A stretch of DNA of 64,000 bases, taken from assembly GCA_964629475.1 (NCBI GenBank), contig CAZVQW010000015.1:10544-74543 (forward strand), written 5' to 3'. The DNA is from SMWD01 sp964629475. GTDB lineage: Bacteria > Pseudomonadota > Gammaproteobacteria > Steroidobacterales > GCA-2729495. The position numbers and the translations under genes are program-made. Below are positions 1 to 8,763 of the stretch, in pieces (the stretch's first letter is position 1; each line of letters opens with the position of its first letter). The notes below the pieces were generated by a model. The model searched no databases, had not been told where the DNA came from, and saw only the letters and a program-made list of their open reading frames with translations.

Positions 1-93
1 TTTTTCCAGTGATGCGCGTGCCAGCATCCTGAGTGTCGGGTCGTCATCGACGACCAGGATCAGGTCTTCGTTTGTATTGGTAGTCACTTCCAT
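1..93 (-). CDS. Response regulator receiver protein, N-terminus only (cut by the window edge)
   Basis: Reading leftward from an ATG at 93, the first 31 residues start MEVTTNTNEDLILVVDDDP and continue TLRMLARASLEK to the window edge. The hydrophobic beta-strand followed by an acidic DDD cluster is the start of a CheY-like receiver domain, where these aspartates bind Mg2+. The ATG lies 3 bp after the stop of the hybrid histidine kinase, so the two are almost certainly co-transcribed and this protein probably receives phosphate from that kinase's Hpt domain. Its output domain (DNA-binding, GGDEF, EAL or other) lies outside the window and cannot be called. Confidence 0.8.
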   Translation of the reverse strand, partial: MEVTTNTNEDLILVVDDDPTLRMLARASLEK

Positions 94-95
94 GT

Positions 96-2939
96 TCAGC
101 TCTGGCTCCATTCCGTCAGGGCATTGAGAACCTGACCATGTTCTTGTTTGACTGCTGTGAGTCGATCGCTTATGTCCTTGAGTTCATTTTTGCGAGCGGC
201 AGTTTCCATGCTGCGACACATCTCCACAAGACGATCGGCACCGACATTGCCGCTGCTCGACTTCAGTGCATGTGCCGTCGAGTGAATTTTTTCCACGTCG
301 CCCTGACTCAGCGCTTCCGCTATGACATCGATCAGCTCTGCCGAATTTTCCCGGTAAACATTAATGACGCGGCTGGCAAGCTCCTTGCCGTCCTCCGGGT
401 CGAGTTCGACGATTGCTTCGAGTGCGTTCTGTCTGATTGCATCATTGGATGCAGCATTCGAGGCTGATGATTCGTCTTCTGCCTCGATCGTCGTGTCACT
501 CATGGGCAGCCAGCAGGAGAGAACCGTCCGCAGTTCACCCATGCTAAAAGGTTTGGTCAGGTAGTCATCCATACCGACACTCAGGCAGCGCCTGCGATCC
601 TCTGGAAGTGCGTGGGCGGTCAATGCCACGATCGGCAGATGCTTATGATCCGGGATATTGGCTTCCCATTCGCGTATCGCTTGTGTTGCTGCGTACCCGT
701 CCAGAACCGGCATCTCACAATCCATCAGGACGAGATCAAATCGTTGACGACGAATAATTTCGACGGCTTCCTGACCGTTGCTGACTTCATCGACCTGGCA
801 TTGCATCGTATTGAGCATGCATGTAGCGACCTCGCGATTCACCGGATTGTCTTCGACCAGCAGGATGTGACCGCCGATGAACCGCCCGGGTGATCGGGCG
901 ACTACTCTGTCGTCGCCTCCGGTTGTTTCGTTGTGATGTGCCGTGCCTGATTCCAGAACTTGCGCAATACACTGGCTCAGGCGTGCCGGCCGCGCGGGCT
1001 TGGTGATGTGTGCCGCGACTCCGGCTTCTGTCATGCTGCGGCCACCGTCTTCGGTTGCCGCGGATGTCAGCATGATCATCTTCGTGGCATTGATTTTCGG
1101 GTCGGAGCTGATCTTGCCTGCCAGCGTTACCCCATCCATCCTGGGCATATGCCAATCGAGTATCGCAAGCTGGTAGGGTGTTCCGGCGTCGGCGGCGTCG
1201 GCCAGCTGGTGAAGCGCTGCCGGACCATCTTCGACCGCATGGGTGGTGATGTTCCAGGCAGCGAGTTGGTGCTCGAGAATTTCCCGGTTTGTGGCGTTGT
1301 CGTCGACGATCAGAATGCGCAGTGAAGCCGGATCTTTCAGGTCTGAAAGTGTCTGTTCATGCCACGCTCTCGATCCGGTCTCGAAAACTGCCGTAAACCA
1401 GAATGTCGTACCTTTGCCCGGTTCACTTTCGACACCGGTTTCACCGCCCATTAGTTCGGTGAGTTGTCGGCAAATCGCGAGTCCCAGGCCGGTACCGCCA
1501 TATCGTCGGGTGATGCCGCCATCTTCCTGCGAGAACAATCCGAATATCATCTCCTGGCTTTCCGGACGAATGCCAATACCGGTATCGCAGACTTCAAAGC
1601 GGTAACGTGGATTACTATCGACGAAGCCATCAGTGCGAACGCGTACAATGATTTCACCCTGTTCGGTAAACTTGATGGCATTGCCGATCAGGTTAATCAG
1701 TATCTGCCGCAGGCGTGTCTGGTCGCCGCGGACGCTGGTGTCCATTTGCGGCTGTATATCGCAGATAAACTCGAGATTCTTGCTCTGTGCCCGTATCGAC
1801 AGCAATTCCGAGACACTTTCGACCACCTCGCGCAGATCGAATTCAGCCCTTTCAAGTTCCAGTTTTCCGGCTTCTATTTTAGAGAAGTCGAGAATGTCGT
1901 TGATGATATCGAGCAGGGATTCTGCGGAAGTCTGGATTGTCTTGGCGAAATGGCGTTGTTTACTGGACAGCTCTGAGTTCAGTATCAGTTCAGTCATGCC
2001 GAGCACACCGTTCATCGGCGTTCTGATTTCGTGACTCATGCGCGCGAGAAATTCACTCTTTGCCTGATTGGCATTTTCGGCTGTTTCTTTGGCTTTGATC
2101 GATTGGGCAATCGCATCCTTTAGTTCGCTGTTGGAAATCGAGAGCTGCTGTGCTTGTTTGTCCAGCTCGTGGCGTCCTTCCTGCAATCGTTTGTCGCGTT
2201 GTGAGATTTGTTGAAGCATCGTGTTGAAGCCATCGATCAGGCTGCCAACTTCATCGTCCCCGGTTTTTTTCGCTCGTAACGAGTAGTCATCGTTCTGTGT
2301 CACGCGGTTCATCAGGTCGGCCAATCTCTGGATTGGGCTTGATATGACCGCCTGCAACCGGAGTGACACGATATAGGCAATCCCAAATATGATGAGGATG
2401 GTAATTGCAGCCATCCACGCAAATCGCACCAGCGTCTGGACGAGTGGATCCAGAGTCGAGCTCAAGTGGATATAGCCGATTTTTTCACGGTCAAACCAGA
2501 TGGGCTGAAAGATATCGATCGAACTCAGGCCATTAAAGGACCTGACCGGTTCACGCGCCGACATCCAGCTACTGAGTTGTTGATTGCCCGCTGGCGTCAT
2601 GCGCTTGCCCTGGGCGGGATCGCTGTTTTCCGACGTATAGTTTGTGATCAGGTTGCCTTCGATATCAAAGATATGCCCGCTCATGATGTTGGGCTCGGCG
2701 GTCAGTGATTTGAGTACCCGATCGGCAAGCTGGCGATCTTCGAACACAATGGCTGCCGCACTGTTTGTGCCAATGACGTCGGCGATTGTCGAGAGGTTCT
2801 GGCCGATATTTTCACGGTATGCCATGCCTTCGGTTGTGGCCTGAATCATGGCCGCGAGCAGCAAAGCGACAATTGTCGTCGCAAGTATGATGCTGACCAG
2901 CTTGTGGGCTATGGATATGTCGGCAAATTTTCTCATCAT
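96..2939 (-). CDS. Hybrid sensor histidine kinase, BarA-like (CHASE8-like/HAMP/HisKA/HATPase/REC/REC/Hpt)
   Basis: A 947-residue inner-membrane tripartite sensor kinase. Visible in order: a first membrane helix near residues 13-35; a periplasmic segment of about 130 residues resembling the CHASE8 sensor family; a second helix near 172-193; HAMP; a coiled linker; HisKA with the phospho-acceptor motif SHEIRTPMNG near residue 300; an ATPase domain with GTGLGLAI; two receivers (ILIVDDN with AILDWHMP, and ILLVEDN with LVLMDCEMP); and a C-terminal Hpt domain with AHALKSSSGN. This is a full His-Asp-His phosphorelay. The start overlaps the YfiR-family stop by 4 bp, and a receiver protein follows 3 bp after its stop. 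The operon context (TonB receptor, YfiR) suggests that a periplasmic or outer-membrane event is the input; the ligand is unknown. Confidence 0.93.
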   Translation of the reverse strand: MMRKFADISIAHKLVSIILATTIVALLLAAMIQATTEGMAYRENIGQNLSTIADVIGTNSAAAIVFEDRQLADRVLKSLTAEPNIMSGHIFDIEGNLITNYTSENSDPAQGKRMTPAGNQQLSSWMSAREPVRSFNGLSSIDIFQPIWFDREKIGYIHLSSTLDPLVQTLVRFAWMAAITILIIFGIAYIVSLRLQAVISSPIQRLADLMNRVTQNDDYSLRAKKTGDDEVGSLIDGFNTMLQQISQRDKRLQEGRHELDKQAQQLSISNSELKDAIAQSIKAKETAENANQAKSEFLARMSHEIRTPMNGVLGMTELILNSELSSKQRHFAKTIQTSAESLLDIINDILDFSKIEAGKLELERAEFDLREVVESVSELLSIRAQSKNLEFICDIQPQMDTSVRGDQTRLRQILINLIGNAIKFTEQGEIIVRVRTDGFVDSNPRYRFEVCDTGIGIRPESQEMIFGLFSQEDGGITRRYGGTGLGLAICRQLTELMGGETGVESEPGKGTTFWFTAVFETGSRAWHEQTLSDLKDPASLRILIVDDNATNREILEHQLAAWNITTHAVEDGPAALHQLADAADAGTPYQLAILDWHMPRMDGVTLAGKISSDPKINATKMIMLTSAATEDGGRSMTEAGVAAHITKPARPARLSQCIAQVLESGTAHHNETTGGDDRVVARSPGRFIGGHILLVEDNPVNREVATCMLNTMQCQVDEVSNGQEAVEIIRRQRFDLVLMDCEMPVLDGYAATQAIREWEANIPDHKHLPIVALTAHALPEDRRRCLSVGMDDYLTKPFSMGELRTVLSCWLPMSDTTIEAEDESSASNAASNDAIRQNALEAIVELDPEDGKELASRVINVYRENSAELIDVIAEALSQGDVEKIHSTAHALKSSSGNVGADRLVEMCRSMETAARKNELKDISDRLTAVKQEHGQVLNALTEWSQS

Positions 2940-3553
2940 GTTCCGTTGCGGCTATTCATGATCTTTGCGAGCTGCAATAGTTGCGCACTGATGCCCAGAC
3001 CGGCGTTTTCACTGGCGGCTATATTTATTGCAAATTGGATACGATTTTTTTCAATTTCGAGACCGATGATGCCGCCGCGGTCAATAAACTGATCGCTGTC
3101 CCCGATAGTCAGAACCGGTTGACCGGCAGTTGCATCAAGCAGGGCGAGTTGTTGCTCGCTGCGGGTGTTGGTCAGCAGCAGGATTTGACAGTCACTGGAG
3201 GTTATAGGGTCATCATCATGATTTTGGTGGCGACTACTATCGAAATATTTAGCTGAGATCATCCGGCCGTGTATCAGTTTGCCATCGAGCGCGGATATCG
3301 CCGTGGCGATAGGATCATCTTCTTGCAAGCATAGGGTCAAAGGTTCGCTGTGATTGGAAAATGCCTGTTTGGGCCAGGAAACAAATTTTGCGATCTTGAA
3401 AATAATTGCTGCCTTGACTGCGTATTCGGATGCGGCCGTGCCTTCCGCGATTGCATGCGCGGGCAGCGATGTGATCAGCAATACTGCGAACCACAACACC
3501 ACGAGCCGGTCGGTTCGGCGGTCGTGAGTCAGTTTATGGCGCGGCAGATTCAT
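2936..3553 (-). CDS. YfiR-family (DUF4154) periplasmic protein
   Basis: 205 residues with an N-terminal basic stretch and a hydrophobic signal segment near residues 18-36. The rest matches the YfiR/DUF4154 pattern as I know it: an early AAIIFKIAKFVSWP motif, a middle CQILLL strand, then VLTIGDSDQF, the GGIIGLEIEKNRIQFAIN block and a final amphipathic helix. In Pseudomonas YfiR is a periplasmic repressor of the diguanylate cyclase YfiN. Here there is no YfiN-type cyclase next door; the next gene is a hybrid histidine kinase overlapping by 4 bp, so the likely partner is the periplasmic domain of that kinase (inference). It lies 30 bp downstream of the TonB-dependent receptor gene, consistent with one operon. 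Confidence 0.9.
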   Translation of the reverse strand: MNLPRHKLTHDRRTDRLVVLWFAVLLITSLPAHAIAEGTAASEYAVKAAIIFKIAKFVSWPKQAFSNHSEPLTLCLQEDDPIATAISALDGKLIHGRMISAKYFDSSRHQNHDDDPITSSDCQILLLTNTRSEQQLALLDATAGQPVLTIGDSDQFIDRGGIIGLEIEKNRIQFAINIAASENAGLGISAQLLQLAKIMNSRNGT

Positions 3554-3583
3554 TGTGTTCTGGTGTGTCCCGGTGTTGGGCCA

Positions 3584-5683
3584 TTAAAACCGCCACAGCA
3601 GTTCAGCAATCAACTCACGGTCAATTTCTACTGCAATATTGGCGCCTGACTCTTCATGAAATTCGAGGTGACTGGATTCAAGCAGGTTGCGTCCGACAAG
3701 GCTAAGCTCAAGAGAAGGCAATGCCTGCCACGCCAGCCGGATATCCAGCCCGACATAGCTGTCGATCTGTTGGATTTCCAGTTCGTCGATATAACGCGCC
3801 CAGACATCGAGGTTCATCGTGTCACCGATGTTCATGTTTGATCGTAACGAGAACTGGTGTTCGGGACTGTCTTCGCCTGCTGAGTCGGGCTGCGCTCCGG
3901 GGGCGTCGCCACTGATATTCAGGTATGAATAGGCACCGTAGATTCGCCACCAGTCAGTGGCGTTGTAAGTGGCGGCGACCTCGATCCCTGTCGTGTCCTG
4001 GCGGGCCTGATTGATGAAAGTAATCAGTACTTCCGTATAGTCCCATGCACCGGGTGCGAAACAAGCCGGATTGGGCGGGATAGCGGGAGATGGAGGAACG
4101 ATCGGCAAGCCGGCAGGCTGACATGTGGGTGGATACCCATCGGACCAGCGCAGTTCCTCGTAGTCGTTGTAGAACAATGCGAAATCGACGGTCATCGACT
4201 CGAAAGGTTGTGCACGATAGCCCAGTTCGTAGGCGATGACTTCCTCGTTGTCGAGTTCCGGATTACCAATGATCGTGACTGTGGACGGAACAGGGTATGG
4301 GTTTGTCGGCGAGAATGCCGGATCGACGACCCCGAGTATCCGGGCATCCTGTTCAATGCGGCTGGGTGTTCGAATCGCACGTGCAACCGAACCCCACAGG
4401 GTACTCGTGTCACTGATCAGCCAGCCCAGACGCAGGCTCGGCGACCATTCAAAATCATTCTCCGGGCTGAAATTATTCTTCTCAACCTTCGTGCCGAGTG
4501 TCAGAAACACCTCGTTGCCGATGAGGCGAATCTCATCCTGGATAAATCCGCTGTACCTGCGCTGAGTACGTTCCACCGGATCCAGCGATATTGTTTCGTC
4601 GCCGCGTGTTTCGTCCGTAGTATTGCGCAGACCGAAGCCCCAGACGATGTCGTGGCGTGACCAGGGCCTGAAACGGTGTTGCAGGTCAAGGTCCCAGGTA
4701 TCCTGATCTGACTCGGGGGCAAATCCATGACGTTCACGGTAGTCGTAATATGTTCTGATTTTGAGGCTCGATGTATCGGAATATGTGTGGTTCCAGTCGA
4801 TGTTGACAAAAGCACCCTTTGGTTCGCGATCGATATCGATCGCAGTGGAAGAGGGCGGATTTATTGAATTACGCAGCACATTTTGGCCGACATCGCCTTC
4901 ATAGTATTCACTCGTGATCGTCAGTGTGTCCGCCGTGCTGGCCGTCAGGTCCAGCCGACCGCCGATTCGGCCTATTTTCCAGTCATCGTAGGCATCCCCA
5001 TCGGCATAGCCGTCGCGCGAAAAATACTTGCCGAACACGCGGTAATCGATGTCGTTGCCGATATCACCACCCCATTGCACATTCGTCTCGAACTTTGTCG
5101 ATGTGCCGGTTGCAATCGCTGCGCTGAGCCCGTGTGTGTCTTCAGCGTTTTTGGTAATGATGTTGATGACGCCGTTGACGGCGTTGGCACCCCATAACGC
5201 CGCACCCGGCCCACGGATGACTTCGATCCGCTCTATCGAAGCCAGGGTGGTGTCCTGAGAATCCCAATAGACGCCGGAGAAAAACGGGTCGTACAGGGTT
5301 CTGCCGTCCATCAGAACAAGCAGTTTGTTAGCGAAAATACCGTTCGAGCCGCGCACCGTCACGGCCCAGGTGCTGGCATCGACCTGTGCGACCTGTACGC
5401 CCGGAACCATACGCAGTACATCGGGTATGGTGCGTGCACCGGAACGGCGGATATCGTGTTGTGAAATAACGAAGATTGCCGCCGGCGACGTCGATAACGC
5501 CTGTGGTTTTCGTGACACAGACGTAACCGTCACCTGGAGTAGTTCTGCCAGGCTCAGGCCGATCAGATCCTCGGTTTCTGAACCTGGTGTTGTTGCTGCG
5601 TGCGCCGAAATAACTGTCAGGCTCACTAATAGGCATGCGATGAGTGATTGCCGAACCATATGCGGCACGTTGTGCGCATCCAT
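3584..5683 (-). CDS. TonB-dependent outer-membrane receptor
   Basis: 699 residues with a signal peptide (hydrophobic run ending SAHA near residue 29). A TonB-box-like stretch LLQVTVTSVSRKPQ is followed by a plug domain containing IPDVLRMVPGVQV, VLMDGRTLYDP and IERIEVIRGPGAALWGANAVNGVINI, then a 22-strand-type barrel of about 500 residues that ends in phenylalanine (LLWRF), the usual BAM signal. The substrate cannot be read from sequence; the plug belongs to the broad siderophore/cobalamin-like group. It heads an operon with the YfiR-family protein and the hybrid kinase. Because of that context it may act as a signalling receptor or provide the cue, rather than only import nutrients. ATG at 5683 is used; an internal ATG at 5659 would still leave a signal peptide. 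Confidence 0.93.
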   Translation of the reverse strand: MDAHNVPHMVRQSLIACLLVSLTVISAHAATTPGSETEDLIGLSLAELLQVTVTSVSRKPQALSTSPAAIFVISQHDIRRSGARTIPDVLRMVPGVQVAQVDASTWAVTVRGSNGIFANKLLVLMDGRTLYDPFFSGVYWDSQDTTLASIERIEVIRGPGAALWGANAVNGVINIITKNAEDTHGLSAAIATGTSTKFETNVQWGGDIGNDIDYRVFGKYFSRDGYADGDAYDDWKIGRIGGRLDLTASTADTLTITSEYYEGDVGQNVLRNSINPPSSTAIDIDREPKGAFVNIDWNHTYSDTSSLKIRTYYDYRERHGFAPESDQDTWDLDLQHRFRPWSRHDIVWGFGLRNTTDETRGDETISLDPVERTQRRYSGFIQDEIRLIGNEVFLTLGTKVEKNNFSPENDFEWSPSLRLGWLISDTSTLWGSVARAIRTPSRIEQDARILGVVDPAFSPTNPYPVPSTVTIIGNPELDNEEVIAYELGYRAQPFESMTVDFALFYNDYEELRWSDGYPPTCQPAGLPIVPPSPAIPPNPACFAPGAWDYTEVLITFINQARQDTTGIEVAATYNATDWWRIYGAYSYLNISGDAPGAQPDSAGEDSPEHQFSLRSNMNIGDTMNLDVWARYIDELEIQQIDSYVGLDIRLAWQALPSLELSLVGRNLLESSHLEFHEESGANIAVEIDRELIAELLWRF

Positions 5684-5707
5684 TTCTCTTAACCCCGTTG
5701 CAACAAT

Positions 5708-5743
5708 GCCCTGTGGAAGGGCTGTCCGGACCCCTCCGGACAG
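5708..5743. other. Tandem hairpins upstream of the TonB-receptor gene
   Basis: Two adjacent palindromes lie 25-60 bp before the receptor start: a 5-bp stem (5708-5722, GCCCT/AGGGC) and a perfect 9-bp stem (5722-5730 CTGTCCGGA with 5735-5743 TCCGGACAG, loop CCCC). There is no run of T on either side, so it is not a standard intrinsic terminator. It may end feo transcripts inefficiently or form a structured leader of the receptor mRNA. Confidence 0.4.
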
Positions 5744-5930
5744 TCATAGCGAGTAGTTCACACGGTTTCGGACCGGAATGATGTGATTGACTGCACATCT
5801 GAGGATTTTGTAAAAACTGCGGAAAATCGAGAGTCTGCAACGTGGCCGGTTTGTATGCGGCCAGGAATATTGGCGGGTTGATATCGGGCTGATGCAGAAG
5901 ATTGTGTGAACTGTGTCACGCAATCATCGG

Positions 5931-6110
5931 CTAGCGCTGCTTTCTGAAGAAACGTATGGGTTTTTCGTCCGCTTGTTGCGACGAGTTCTGCTCGCAAGCG
6001 GAACACTCATTGCTCGAGTGGGGTTTTTTACGCATGCGCCGAAACAGTGCAAAGACCACGATGGCGGCCACGATGATGATTGCGAGAATTTCCTGAGTGC
6101 CGATGGTCAT
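5931..6110 (-). CDS. Small FeoB-associated Cys-rich membrane protein
   Basis: A 59-residue reading frame starts at ATG 6110 and stops at TAG 5931. It begins MTIGTQEILAIIIVAAIVVF, a single membrane helix, followed by a basic patch FRRMRKKPH, a CSAC pair of cysteines (NECSACEQNSS) and a polar basic tail. It sits 40 bp downstream of feoB on the same strand. Small one-helix proteins with a CxxC-type motif next to feoB are a known family (FeoB-associated Cys-rich membrane proteins). They occupy the position that feoC holds in enterobacteria and are thought to help or regulate ferrous iron uptake, perhaps through an Fe-S or redox site. The family call rests on size, topology, cysteine spacing and position; I could not run a search. 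Confidence 0.72.
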   Translation of the reverse strand: MTIGTQEILAIIIVAAIVVFALFRRMRKKPHSSNECSACEQNSSQQADEKPIRFFRKQR

Positions 6111-6150
6111 TACTGGGTTATAGCCGGGTCGTCATCGGGTTGTCGACCAT

Positions 6151-8370
6151 TCAGGAACCGAGCTGGTAGACGAGCAAGGCGCCTGTATAGCCGAGGCTTG
6201 TCATGTAAAGCCACGCGAACAGCGGCCATCGCCAGGTATGCGTTTCCCGGTACATGACCGCAATTGTCGCCACACATTGTAAGGCGAACGCATAGAAAAC
6301 CAGTAAACCGATGACGACGGGTAACGTGAAGACGCGTGATCCATCATTATGCCTCGCATCGTGCAGTCGGCCGACCAGGGCATTGTTGTCGCTTGCAACG
6401 TCGCCGACGGCGTAGATCGTGCCGAGTACCGCGATGACAACCTCGCGTGCCGGGAAGCCGGCAATCACGGCCGAAGAAATTTTCCAGTCCCATCCGAGCG
6501 GTGCGAAGACCGGTGCGACAAATCTGCCGGTGCGGCCGAGCAGACTCTGTTCGAGCAAAGTTGACGCCTCGAGCCGGTCGAGCTCGGCAAGTTGCCGGTC
6601 GAGCGTCTCGCCGTGCAGGGTCGTCTCGGCAACCGACCGGCGGTTATCGTAGTCATCCAGAATTGTTTGCGGTCGCGGGAAATAGGCAAGAGCCCAGATC
6701 AATACGGCGACAGCAAAAATAATTGTACCGGCGCGAGTCAGGAAAATTTTTGCTCTGGCGAGTAACTTGATCAATACAGAATGGATGTCCGGTAATCGAT
6801 AGGGCGGTATTTCGATCAGGAATGTCGGCGTCGGACCTCGTAACGCGGTTTTCTTCAGCAGCAATGCCGTTATGATGCCGCCGATGATGCCGAGCAGGTA
6901 TAACCCGAGAAGGACGAGGCCCTGCAGGTTGATGAACCCGGCAAGGAAATACCGTTCCGGTACAAAGGCGCTGATCAACAGAGCATAAACGGGCAGACGC
7001 GCGGAACACGTCATCATCGGTGCCGACAGCATCGTCGCGATCCGATCGCGTCGTTCCGGGATGACCCGTGTCGCCATGATTCCCGGTACGGCACACGCGT
7101 AGCTCGACAACATCGGGATAAACGATTGTCCGGACAACCCGACACTGCGCATGATTCGATCGGCCATGAAGGCGACGCGCGGCATATAACCTGAATCTTC
7201 AAGAAAGATAATGAATGCAAACAGGATCAGAATCTGGGGCAGGAAGATCACGACGCTGCCGACGCCGGCGATGACACCGTCCACGAGCAGGCTGGCCAAT
7301 GCGCCCTCCGGCAAGGCCATTGCAAGAGTCCTGCTCAGGCCGGTCGCTGCACCATCGATCAATTCCATCAGTGGCGTTGCCCACGAGAAGACCGCCTGAA
7401 ATACCGTCGCCATGACCAGTACGAACAGAATGACGCTGATGACCGGCCGGTTGGTGGCCTGGTCAAAACGTTCGCTCAATGTGATAACCGACTCGGAACG
7501 GGTCTCGACATTATTGAGGATCGTGTCGATCAAGTCGTAGCGTGCCTTTGCTTCCTTCGCCGCGAGCGAGCTTCCGGAGCTCAATTTTTCGCGCAGAACT
7601 TCGAGTTCGCGGAGCAGTCGTTCGCCGGCAATGTCTGCGAAACGCCGTTCTGCCATGCCATGCACATCAATGAGCGCCCGTTCGATTTCGTAGGGCGTCA
7701 GGTGGTGTCCGGCATCGCCCAGTCTGTGCCACAGTTCGTTGGCTGCAGCGTGCACGATGGGCAACAGGATGGGTCGTTCGGGTGGACGCTCGTTGATGGC
7801 GGACGTCAGGGTTTGCTCCAGCTGATCGAGACCGACATGGCTGCTGGCGATGACCGGTACGACGCGAATGCCGAGGGTAGAGGCCAGTTGCTCGCAATTG
7901 ATCTTGATGCCTTTTTTCTCGGCAAGGTCGAGCATGTTGACCGCCAACACAATGGGAATATCGAGTTCGGCCAGTTGCGTGATGAGAAACAGGTTGCGCC
8001 GCAGGTTTGCCGCGTCGGCTATGGCAAGTATGGCTTTCGGTTTGGTCAGCGACTCGATCTGACCGAGCAACACATCGATCGTGATCATTTCATCCGGCGA
8101 GTGGGCCGACAGGGAGTAGGTTCCCGGCAGGTCGACGAGAGTCGCATCCCGGCCGCCAATCTCGATCGTGCCGGTGTGGCGTTCGACTGTGACACCGGGA
8201 TAATTCGCGGTCTTTTGCTTGAGTCCGGTCAGATGGTTAAAAACGGTGCTCTTGCCGGTGTTCGGATTGCCGATCAGTGCGACGACGGTCTGCGCAGTAT
8301 CCCGTAATTCGGTATCGCTGTTCTTACGATTTGTAGCCGCGCCGCCGGCGACAGTGCCGGGCTTATCCAT
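6151..8370 (-). CDS. feoB: Ferrous iron transporter FeoB
   Basis: 739 residues, the normal length for FeoB, the inner-membrane Fe2+ permease with an N-terminal GTPase domain. G1 is GNPNTGKST, G3 is VDLPGTYSL and G4 is VNMLDLAEKKG. A helical GDI-like spacer follows near residues 200-300, then two Gate-type membrane regions, including the LPQILILFAFIIFLEDSGYM helix with its conserved Cys-Pro-like surroundings (MMTCSARLPVYALL) and a late GFPAREVVIAVLGTIY stretch. The start overlaps the feoA stop by 8 bp, implying coupled translation. Regulation by Fur is likely from the site upstream of feoA. Confidence 0.97.
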   Translation of the reverse strand: MDKPGTVAGGAATNRKNSDTELRDTAQTVVALIGNPNTGKSTVFNHLTGLKQKTANYPGVTVERHTGTIEIGGRDATLVDLPGTYSLSAHSPDEMITIDVLLGQIESLTKPKAILAIADAANLRRNLFLITQLAELDIPIVLAVNMLDLAEKKGIKINCEQLASTLGIRVVPVIASSHVGLDQLEQTLTSAINERPPERPILLPIVHAAANELWHRLGDAGHHLTPYEIERALIDVHGMAERRFADIAGERLLRELEVLREKLSSGSSLAAKEAKARYDLIDTILNNVETRSESVITLSERFDQATNRPVISVILFVLVMATVFQAVFSWATPLMELIDGAATGLSRTLAMALPEGALASLLVDGVIAGVGSVVIFLPQILILFAFIIFLEDSGYMPRVAFMADRIMRSVGLSGQSFIPMLSSYACAVPGIMATRVIPERRDRIATMLSAPMMTCSARLPVYALLISAFVPERYFLAGFINLQGLVLLGLYLLGIIGGIITALLLKKTALRGPTPTFLIEIPPYRLPDIHSVLIKLLARAKIFLTRAGTIIFAVAVLIWALAYFPRPQTILDDYDNRRSVAETTLHGETLDRQLAELDRLEASTLLEQSLLGRTGRFVAPVFAPLGWDWKISSAVIAGFPAREVVIAVLGTIYAVGDVASDNNALVGRLHDARHNDGSRVFTLPVVIGLLVFYAFALQCVATIAVMYRETHTWRWPLFAWLYMTSLGYTGALLVYQLGS

Positions 8371-8593
8371 CGCTGGTTGCCACCGTTATTTTCCGTGCTT
8401 CGTCACGCCGCAATGACAGGCGATAGCCCATGATTTCAATCTCGATCGGGTCGCCGCCAATTGCCTTGCGAGTCAACGAGATATCCGCACCCTCGAGCAA
8501 ACCCAGGGCCATCAGGCGCTGAACGAATGGACCCTCGCCGCCGATAGCGGTGATTTTGGCCGTCTGGCCGGCGGTTAACTGGTCAAGTGTCAT
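8363..8593 (-). CDS. feoA: FeoA, SH3-like partner of the ferrous iron transporter
   Basis: 76 residues with the FeoA core: MTLDQLTAGQTAKI at the start, a middle RLMALGLLEGADISLTRKA segment and an end GYRLSLRRDEARKI. FeoA is a small cytoplasmic SH3-like protein that supports FeoB-mediated iron uptake. It is the first gene of the feo operon, overlaps feoB by 8 bp and lies about 40 bp downstream of a Fur-box-like sequence. Confidence 0.96.
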   Translation of the reverse strand: MTLDQLTAGQTAKITAIGGEGPFVQRLMALGLLEGADISLTRKAIGGDPIEIEIMGYRLSLRRDEARKITVATSDG

Positions 8594-8633
8594 TGGAAGG
8601 GCTTTAGTTTGACAGGATTCGAGACTATGGATT

Positions 8634-8652
8634 CTAAATGAGAATCATTACT
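8634..8652 (-). promoter_or_regulatory. Fur box upstream of feoAB
   Basis: CTAAATGAGAATCATTACT matches 13 of the 19 positions of the classical Fur consensus, with an unbroken AAATGA-AATCATTA core. It lies 41-59 bp before the feoA start, over the likely promoter. This supports iron-dependent repression by Fur. No footprint can be inferred beyond the match. Confidence 0.75.
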
Positions 8653-8763
8653 GCTTATAGTTTCGGGTATAAGGGTTTTCCGAAACAGAATTTATTTCGG
8701 AGAATCCGCGGGATTCGGAGATAAATGACGCCGGGCTTCCAGTCGGCGGTGAGCCTGTGCAGG

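Noticed and set aside
787..1155. 122-codon frame antisense-register to the hybrid kinase
   Set aside because: It lies wholly within the second-receiver region of the kinase in another frame and has only low-complexity Arg-rich sequence.
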